Source: Molanna angustata (taxonomy: Eukaryota > Arthropoda > Insecta > Trichoptera > Molannidae). Taken from it: DNA of 64,000 nucleotides. The first letter of the stretch is position 1. Every line of letters begins with the position of its first letter. The translations under genes were made by a program, and so were the position numbers. Under the pieces are notes generated by a model. The model was not told where the DNA came from. It saw nothing but the letters and a program-made list of their open reading frames with translations, and did not search any database. The stretch lies in contig OY754978.1 of assembly GCA_963576475.1 (NCBI GenBank), positions 7,266,629 through 7,330,628 of the forward strand. Reading direction: 5' to 3'. This document shows positions 57,352-64,000 of this stretch, one piece after another.

Positions 57352-58041
57352 CTAACATTTTGATTGCTTTATTACTTTAGATATGCAGATAGACTAAAGT
57401 AGTACTCATTCGATTCTATTCAAATTTTGCAAATTTTTATATCTAATACTCACTTATACCTCATTTGATTTTGAGGAATATATTATGAATAATGTTTCTC
57501 AATTTTTCTGTCAAATATTTCAAAGTGACCCCAAGCTCAGGAAACTTAAAATTTGATATATTTGTTTTCAAATTGGTAAAAAAGGCACATCACTTTCATA
57601 AAATGGCAGTGAAGAATATTCAAGTTTTCATAATAAAATATTTAAATACTGTAACAAACTCATTTCATGAAAATGTTGAATATTTTCCATACAAAACTTG
57701 AATACTTTATAGAATGACTTGTTAGTGAGGAGTTGGCTACGTTGGCCACAACCCACTCGTTTTTTCATATGTTTGTAAAGTACAGTATGTCTATGAATAA
57801 ATTAATATTATTAATTAAACACATCCTTCTTGTTTCCATTTTTCTTGTGATACAAAAATTACCATGTTTTTTTTTATATAAACTGCTCGTTAAGTTACTA
57901 AATAATTATTGCCATACCCGGTACTGCTCTACATATAATGTACATCTTAAAGCATTTGAATTTACTGCACTTGAATCATTTTAAGCTATCCTAATATATT
58001 ATATTCTCTTATTTTTTTAGTATATCGTTTAAAATTATTAA

Positions 58042-58220
58042 AGACGCTCGCAGACTACGTACTTTTTAATCAGCCGATAGTTAGTCGGGTTGGACTGCTT
58101 GCTAGTTTGTATGTCAGATCGACCGACACCTAATCGTTGTAATACGCGCACTTCACCATACTGATTAAGAACCCGACAAAACTATCGGCCGATTAAAAAG
58201 TCTGCAGACTGCGAGTGCCC
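58042..58220. mobile_element. MITE flanked by TTAA
   Basis: The left end AGACGCTCGCAGACTACGTA, TTTTTAATCAGCCGATAG and the right end (reverse complement GGGCACTCGCAGTCTGCAGA, TTTTTAATCGGCCGATAG) form ~40-bp inverted repeats around 179 bp. TTAA flanks both sides (58038-58041 and 58221-58224), the piggyBac-type target, although the termini do not begin CCC. No coding content. Confidence 0.75.
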
Positions 58221-58324
58221 TTAAAAGACCTCTTGTTTATATATGGCATAACTGTCGACAGTAATTCTCCGTTGTTCTGGCCATTGTCCGGCAGGGGCAA
58301 ATTTTTGTTTACCGTGTAAACATC

Positions 58325-58480
58325 TCCAAATTGAAATTGAATTTATGATAATATTTGATATTTCGCCATTTTGTTTGTGGTATTTTACTTTAAGTGCATT
58401 GTGCTGCAGTCGCCGTCATGAGTTAGTAGTATCGGAGACGGCATAAGGGACTGTGCCAAATGGGTCAGTCAGACCCTGTT
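58325..58480 (+). repeat. Local direct repeats R-a and R-b
   Basis: R-a (58325-58392: AAATTGAAATTGAATT, GATAATATTTGATA, CATTTTGTTTGTGGTAT) recurs at 58853-58922. R-b (58395-58480: TGCATTGTGCTGCAGTCG, GTCATGAGTTAGT, TATCGGAGAC, GCCAAATGGGTCAGTCAGAC) recurs at 59610-59720. The two arrays between 58590 and 59575 lie inside these duplications. Confidence 0.8.
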
Positions 58481-58589
58481 TCAGACGTCCTGACCCATCA
58501 TAAGATATCAATAAAATTTATGCGAAACTGAGTAACTTCTTTCGCAAGACAAAAATCGATTGACGTGGTCAAGAATTTTTCGCTTGTAA

Positions 58590-58757
58590 TCAATCTGTAC
58601 GACAGATTGCAATCAATCTGCAATCGAACAGATTGCAATTAATCTGTAATCGTACAGGTTGCAATCAATCTGCAATCCTATAGATTGCAATCAATCTGTA
58701 TTGCAATCATTCTGCAATCGAACAGATTGCAATCAACATGCAATCTGTACGACATAC
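58590..58757. repeat. Minisatellite, ~26-bp unit
   Basis: CAGATTGCAATCAATCTGCA with ATCGAA repeats about six times. GATTGCAATC and CAGATTG...CAATCTG make each unit self-complementary, so the array can fold in many registers. Confidence 0.85.
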
Positions 58758-59019
58758 ATGTCAGATGCTTATTAATCCCGTGATCAGATCTTAACCAAAT
58801 TTTTATTGAACGAATCCAAAATTTTCTTTTATATTATTGTTTTTTTCGGCATCTGCAAATTGAAATTGAATTATAGATAATATTAGATACTCCATCGTTT
58901 TGTTTATGATATGTTCACTTTTAGAGCACGACAAATATGAGAATGTATGTGAAAGTTTTAAAAAGTTTTGTTGTAAATGTATGGTTGCAAAGGTTAGGGA
59001 ATAAGTGACACGCAGTACG

Positions 59020-59575
59020 CTGCACAACGTCAAACGTGATACAAATTAGATTGTTTAGTTTAACGTTGTTTTGGTCACAAAGTGGATGTTCATAATAAAA
59101 TAATAACGTGTACAAAAACACAGTTTTAATTCACGTATGAGTTACAATAACCCATCGAAAGCGCTCAGGCTCATTGTAACTTATACGTGTAACTCGTACG
59201 TTTCACAAATTAGAGTTTTAAGTTTAACGTTGTTTTGTTCACAACGTGGATGTTCATAATGAAATTATTACGTGTATAAAAACTAAAAACACAATTTTAA
59301 TTCACGTATGAGTTACAATGACCCATCGAAAGCGCTCAGGTTCATTGTAACTTACATATACGTGTAACTCGTACGTTTCAGGTATTAGAATATTAATTTT
59401 AACGTTGTTTTGTTCCCAGAGTAGAAGTTCCTAATGAAATTATTACGTGTATAAAAACATAGTTTCAATTCACGTATGTATGAGTTACAATGACCCATCG
59501 AAAGCGCTCAGGCTCATTGTAACTTATACGTGTAACTCTTACGTTTCACAGATTATAGTATTTTTGAACTAAAAT
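59020..59575. repeat. Tandem triplication, ~175-bp unit with internal hairpin
   Basis: Three units start near 59027, 59200 and 59373: TTTAACGTTGTTTTG, GTTCATAATGAAATTATTAC, GTGTATAAAAAC, then CACGTATGAGTTACAATGA, CCCATCGAAAGCGCTCAGG, TTCATTGTAACTTATACGTG. The last three blocks form a hairpin (CACGTATGAGTTACAATGA against TCATTGTAACTTATACGTG). The loop sequence is almost invariant between units. Confidence 0.88.
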
Positions 59576-59599
59576 TGGTTTGTGCGCATTTGATGCCGC

Positions 59600-59935
59600 T
59601 TGGCGAGCTGTACATTGTGCTGCAGTCGCGGTAGGTCGTCATGAGTTAGTGTTGTTGGTAATATCGGAGACAGAATACGCGACTCTGTGCCAAATGGGTC
59701 AGTCAGACCCTGTTTCGGCCGTAATTTGCGAGCGCCTCGGGCCCGCAAATGGGTCTACGAGACCCTGTCCAATTTCCATATTGTTTCGTTACGGACCCAT
59801 GTTGCCGTTCTATCATGGATATTGCAATTTGCCACCCGACTCGACTCGTCTACTCCATTGCGGAGAACATTTTTACTGTTATTTCAGGTCATTAAACATT
59901 TTTCTGTTTATATTTTGGACGTTTATTGCTGACCA
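59600..59935 (+). other. GC-richer unidentified segment with open frames
   Basis: Two overlapping plus frames (59580-59966, 128 codons; 59687-59932, 81 codons) cross it. The second reads KWVYETLSNFHIVSLRTHVA, VLSWILQFATRLDSSTPLRR, TFLLLFQ and then a CAG|GTCATT junction resembling a splice donor. The 5' 110 bp repeat 58395-58480, and GGGTC...GACCC pairs occur twice. It could be an exon, a retroelement piece or chance. No family is recognised. Confidence 0.3.
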
Positions 59936-60180
59936 GACATTGAACGAAGATTATGTACGAGGTTAATGTTGGTCACCCTTCTATATACGACCCTCGCTAG
60001 TGATGGACTAAGAACATAGTCTGCTTGGACTTTTGTATCTATATTTTATGGTAAATATTTTTTTATTCATTAAACAAAAGATACATACCTACAGCACTTC
60101 CAAGTAAAAGTATTAAATTAATTTACATAGAAATGGTGTTTTTTTATTTAATAAAAACACATTTCACTAACGATTTTTGT

Positions 60181-60460
60181 ACCGCTATGGTACAGTTGGT
60201 AAGCCGTTTGGCTCTATGCGAGCGTCATGGGTTCAATCTCAAGTAGAGGAGAATTTTTTTTTTTTTTTTTTATTCATTAAGGAATACAAACAGTTACAAA
60301 ATAAAAATGTGTATAACTTATAGCAATATGTTGTCATATTCGTAAATTTTAATTCGTAACTCCCGCAAATACTGCTTCTCTGTACTGGAAACACTGGTTA
60401 GTTGGAAGAAATTGCCATATGGCAATAAACTCGCCACTTGCGCAGGGTGTTTATTATTAT
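60181..60460 (+). mobile_element. SINE, family S3, fullest copy
   Basis: ACCGCTATGGTACAGTTGGT (A-box side), GCGTCATGGGTTCAATCTC (B-box), AAGTAGAGGAGAA, a long T run, GCTTCTCTGTACTGGAAACA, CTGGTTAGTTGGAAGAAATT, GCCATATGGCAATAAACTCG, CCACTTGCGCAGGGTG and (ATT)n. Partial copies are at 828, 30925 and 62160. Confidence 0.75.
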
Positions 60461-60469
60461 TTTTGCTAT

Positions 60470-60762
60470 TTTTTTCATATACCATCATGGCAAATCCCAC
60501 AATGTGGGTAACCAGCGACAGATGCGGATGTGCATTATCTTATAAAATGAAAACACGACACATCCGTGTATCCTCACATACCAGTCTCATCTCTCGTTTT
60601 CGGGTGTCCCGTAAGAGCCGGGTAATCGAAAATACAACGGACAAAGTGTGTGGGGATACATGCATGTGTCTTGTTTCTTTTTATAAGGTTAACACACCCG
60701 CACGCCTGTTGTTGGTTACCTCACTTTGTGGTATATGCCGTGATGGTGTGAAAAACATGAAA
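60470..60762. mobile_element. MITE with ~45-bp imperfect inverted ends
   Basis: The left end ACCATCATGGCAAATCCCAC, AATGTGGGTAACCAGCGACA mirrors the right end (reverse complement ACCATCACGGCATATACCAC, AAAGTGAGGTAACCAACAAC). Interior is GC-richer. A 123-codon plus frame (60412-60783) spans SINE tail and MITE, so it is not a gene. It lies immediately after SINE S3. Confidence 0.7.
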
Positions 60763-61339
60763 TTGAAATCAATGGATCTGTAGATTCTGAAAACAACTTC
60801 ATTACGAAACTAACACTGAAACGATATTGTGAGGAACGCGCCTAGCTTCTGAATGTGCTAAACTGGAAGGTCGCGTAACAAGTGACAGCAGGAGAGGTTT
60901 AAGGAGGAAGTTGCTGGAAGTCAAGAAGATGGATTTTTTTAATATAAAATATACTTAAATATTAGACTCAACGATATTGAAAGTAAAGTTGGGTGCAACT
61001 TTTTGAATATTTTTTTAAATCCTGTATTATTTATTATTGTGCAAAACTTGTGAGTCTTTTGCATTTTATGTGCAATCCCATCACTACGCCCTCTCGTTCT
61101 GTATAGTCTTTTACGCCGTGGACGACAGAACTATCTATCTCAGGCAAACCGTGTCGTTATGTCACCGTGAACATTAAAAAGGACAATCGGTTTTATCTGT
61201 GTATCTTTAATTAAGGATAACAACTACCTACCTACATGACGACTGCAGTCATCTCACAGCCTTTACCATAAAATACCAATCAACTGTTTTAGGCCGTTCT
61301 AGTTGTTGGACTTTGGACTCTACATAGACAATCTCTACA

Positions 61340-61715
61340 CTATTTTTATTTAAGTCAGAAATGAGGACATAAGGAAAGAATATAAGACGAAGAAAGATGT
61401 CATCAATAGAATGAAAGTGAACACATTGAGATGGTTTGGCTACATTGGGAGAATGAATGAGGAATGCCTGACGAAGAAAATATACATTGCGGACAGGAAT
61501 GGAATGAGAGGTCGGGGCCGCCCAAGGAAGGGATGGCACGTCCATGTGAACGATTTTTTGAAAGATGGAAATGTTAGAAGCGTGAACAAATGACGAACAT
61601 TAATCCAAAATATGAATGTAAACGAGGCGTTGAATGTGTATCAAGATACAAATATTTGGCCTTCGTTTCTCTCTGCCTACCCCTTGAGGGACATGGCTTG
61701 ATTGTTTGTAAGTAG
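61340..61715 (+). mobile_element. Non-LTR retrotransposon C-terminus
   Basis: The plus frame reads MKVNTLRWFGYIGRMNEECL, TKKIYIADRNGMRGRGRPRK, GWHVHVNDFLKDGNVRSVNK, stop, then MNVNEALNVYQDT-like reading, WPSFLSAYPLRDMA and a stop. LRWFGHxxRMxEExxTKKIYxAxxxGxRGRGRPRKxW is a common insect LINE tail (R1-like by resemblance). The 3' part CTGCCTACCCCTTGAGGGAC, ATGGCTTGATTGTTTGTAAG is the terminus. Upstream to 61340 (RNEDIRKEYKTKKDVINRMK) extends the same frame. 5'-truncated. Confidence 0.88.
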
Positions 61716-61826
61716 ATTTATTTTTTTATGTATTTATCAAAACATATACGACTTCACGCCATTGTACAAATACATATAGATACATTCACTCAAAAATTAC
61801 AACAATCGTAATTTTCGTAATCGTAA

Positions 61827-62060
61827 GTCGGCCTTCGTGGCTCAGTAGGTTGGTAAGTTATCTGACTGCTGATCCAGAGGTCCCAGCTTCGATTACCGGT
61901 GGAGACGCAGTTCTTAATTGTGATTTCAGACTGGATCTGTGAGACGATCAATGTCGCCTGTCTCCAGAATGTGTTATCTTGTTATTGGGTGCTTGTTAAA
62001 TTAATATTTAACATAATATTTAACCAACCTTTTAATTGCCCGTCAAGCAATATTAAATAA
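61827..62060 (+). mobile_element. SINE, family S2
   Basis: GTCGGCCTTCGTGGCTCAGT, GGTTGGTAAGTTATCTGACT, CCCAGCTTCGATTACCGGTG and GAGACGCAG, then CAGACTGGATCTGTGAGACG, TCTCCAGAATGTGTTATCTT, TTATTGGGTGCTTGTTAAAT and AGCAATATTAAATAAATA. B-box slightly altered. Confidence 0.85.
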
Positions 62061-62096
62061 ATACATCAACAAAACCAAAGTATATTTTTTGCTTTT

Positions 62097-62352
62097 AGTA
62101 CACAAATTACATGTTTGAATTCACAATTTAGTACACAAAATATATAAATTACATGTTTGAACTCCTTGCACCCTGCGCAACTGGCGGCAATTATGGCAAT
62201 TTCTCCCAACTAACCAGTGTTTCACAATTTAGTACACAAATTACATGTTTGAATTCACAATTTAGTACACAAATTACATTTTCGAAATCACAATTTAGTA
62301 CACAAATTATACAAATAAAATGTTTGATTTCACAATTTAGTACACAAATTAC
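62097..62352. repeat. 33-bp minisatellite interrupted by a SINE S3 fragment
   Basis: TACACAAATTACATGTTTGA with ATTCACAATTTAG repeats about six times. Between 62160 and 62222, a minus-strand S3 piece (CACCCTGCGCAACTGGCGGC, AATTATGGCAATTTCTCCCA, ACTAACCAGTG) sits inside a unit, and the unit resumes with TTCACAATTTAG. The remaining units show changes such as ATTTTCGAAAT. Confidence 0.85.
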
Positions 62353-62359
62353 CAGCATT

Positions 62360-64000
62360 AATAAAGAAAAATGAAACAAAACAATAAAAATCATTTCAGG
62401 TATAATATTAAGGGATTAGGCAAAATAACAAATAATTGTTACTATATTTTTATTAATAATTAAATATAAAAAAAAGATCTTATAAATCAAGTCATCACAA
62501 AAATTATTGTTTAATAATACTCGCATATATATTTTATTTATTTATTTATTTATTTTATTTATGATCATATAAACATATACATTATTTTAATATAAGATAG
62601 CCGCCTCACTAGAATAAATCTGTTCTGAAGCAGCCACCTGTACATTTGTGAAATTATTACATTACAGTAAAAAACAAAAGAATAAGAAAAAGAAAAAGAA
62701 TATTAGCTAGAGAATCTGAAAAAAATTGTCAGTTATATTTTATTTTGAACGTATTTGTTTTCCAATATATAATATATTCTTATGGGAGAATTAAATAAGT
62801 AGTTATTACTGACATCGTCACAGTGGAAAGCCACGCTCTTCTTTCTTCCTCTATCATATTTTATTTTGCGTCCTTTTGGGCGATATTTTAATATTCTCAA
62901 TTATACTGAAGACATCAAAATGTATTTTCGTTTTTACATTGTCTCGCTGTGAGACATCTGCCGGTGACACATATTGATACAGATATATTTTTAATACTAA
63001 TGCACCAGCAACATTTTATCGCGCCTTCAAAAACAACATTTCGAACTTTAAAACATCTCCCGATACCTTCTCATCTCCTGGGACTTGCACCATACAAAAC
63101 TGTATCACTCTCAAACATATATAGCTTCTTTCTTTGCGCTGTGACTTCTCTTTCTTTCTCTTTAGCGTGTTTCTCTCTCCCCGTCCTAAATCTCTTTGTT
63201 TTACAAGAATAATTTGAAATGAAATACATTGTGTGCTTTTATAGTAGGACATTAAGTTCTTTGGATGGTCAAAGAACATCTCTAACAATGTATCTGTCAG
63301 TCGAACAACAAAGAGAATCTATTTCTCATGTTAGAGAAAACCTTTTGTTAAGTAGTTGACGTCTCAGAATGTCTTGTGTTTTCTTTCGTCGTCTACTTTT
63401 TTTTTTCTCTTACATTTTGTTGTATTTTTTCCCTTTTCTTACTTCGCAGAATATCTAATGACATTCTAGTTTACATTCCAACTTTTATTTTTCTAAGTAT
63501 GAAAATTCAATTTCTTTCTGGCGGCGTTTACTTTTCTTGCAGTTTTTATATACGTCGTAATCACATTTATACAATTTACTTAAATTTTACTTAAACATTT
63601 CTATTGTGTAAGTTTTTTATAATATTTGAATTTCTTATCCAATTATTTTTCCCTCATTTTTATGTTTGTTTGTATAAAATGTTTAAAAGAGTTACAATTT
63701 ATTTATTTTTAATGACATTGCCAAAACAAAATATAAGTGTCAGAGTGTCATTGTATTGGTAGATTCAGACGTTGCGTCTGAATCGTTGTGACAATTTAAT
63801 GTAATGACAATGACGTACATATTTCATAGAAATTGATCTATGATAAATTGCTTATTTTTATCCTTTAAAGTATGCTGGGCTAAAATCTATTTTTTTTTGT
63901 CTCAGTTCAATTATTCCTTCTTTTTTTTTGTTTTATCTTATTAGTTCAACATTTGTTTTCTTTTTGTTTTCCTACATATATGTATATGTGTATTTTAAAC
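62360..64000. other. AT-rich stretch, no gene recognised
   Basis: Contains (TTTA)n near 62533, an oligo-A/G patch near 62672 and pyrimidine-rich tracts at 63120-63180 and 63380-63450. Open frames at 62949-63212 and 63376-63594 are pyrimidine-rich hydrophobic artefacts. GACGCAACGTCTGAATC-type inverted sequence (TCAGACGTTGCGTCTGA) lies near 63767. Confidence 0.45.

Noticed and set aside
60412..60783. 123-codon plus-strand frame
   Set aside because: It starts in a SINE tail and crosses a MITE, so it is a chance frame across two elements.

Overview
This window looks like animal nuclear DNA, strongly AT-rich and made almost entirely of transposable-element remains and tandem repeats. I found no host protein-coding gene, rRNA gene or functional tRNA gene that I can support. 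The long open frames lie inside simple or tandem repeats; the others are short, or are decayed retrotransposon fragments. Insect is my best guess for the host, and a moth or butterfly in particular. The basis is the mix of non-LTR retrotransposon C-termini, three tRNA-derived SINE families and many small MITEs. This is inferred from recognised sequence style and was not tested by a search.

Layout. 1-9 kb: SINE fragments, GC-richer islands, a LINE 3' end at 5.1-5.5 kb, a decayed R2/Dong-like retrotransposon C-terminus at 6.5-7.1 kb, and a 1-kb PIF/Harbinger-type MITE (TTA duplication) that carries a second, fold-back MITE inside it. 9-22 kb: mostly featureless AT-rich DNA with LINE tails, an 800-bp TTA-flanked MITE (14.5-15.3 kb) and a 325-bp hAT MITE with a perfect 8-bp duplication (16.4-16.7 kb). 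22-34 kb: a LINE split by a 1,288-bp hAT element with a perfect 8-bp duplication, further LINE pieces including two reverse-transcriptase palm fragments (30.6 and 33.5 kb), and two inverted copies of a palindromic MITE.

35-50 kb: five sizeable copies and one scrap of a medium repeat family recur through the window, mostly here. Also here are a 42-bp x 12 minisatellite, a 680-bp long-inverted-repeat element, a 392-bp inverted repeat bounded on both sides by long (TA)n tracts, an element carrying a 32-bp x 7 minisatellite, and an 18-monomer array with clear three-monomer higher-order structure. 50-57 kb: two LINE tails (one running into an ACGGT pentanucleotide tract), a SINE, and a 2-kb cluster of four consecutive tandem arrays, two of which appear to be amplified LINE 3' ends. 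57-64 kb: a TTAA-flanked MITE, a nested set of tandem and direct repeats at 58.3-59.9 kb, another MITE, a LINE C-terminus, two SINEs and a minisatellite interrupted by a SINE fragment.

Nothing here works together as a pathway. The window is a record of repeated insertion, nesting and local tandem amplification. No new gene system was found. The most unusual objects are the higher-order minisatellite, the LINE-tail tandem arrays, the TA-bounded inverted repeat and the recurring hairpin-GAAAC motif.
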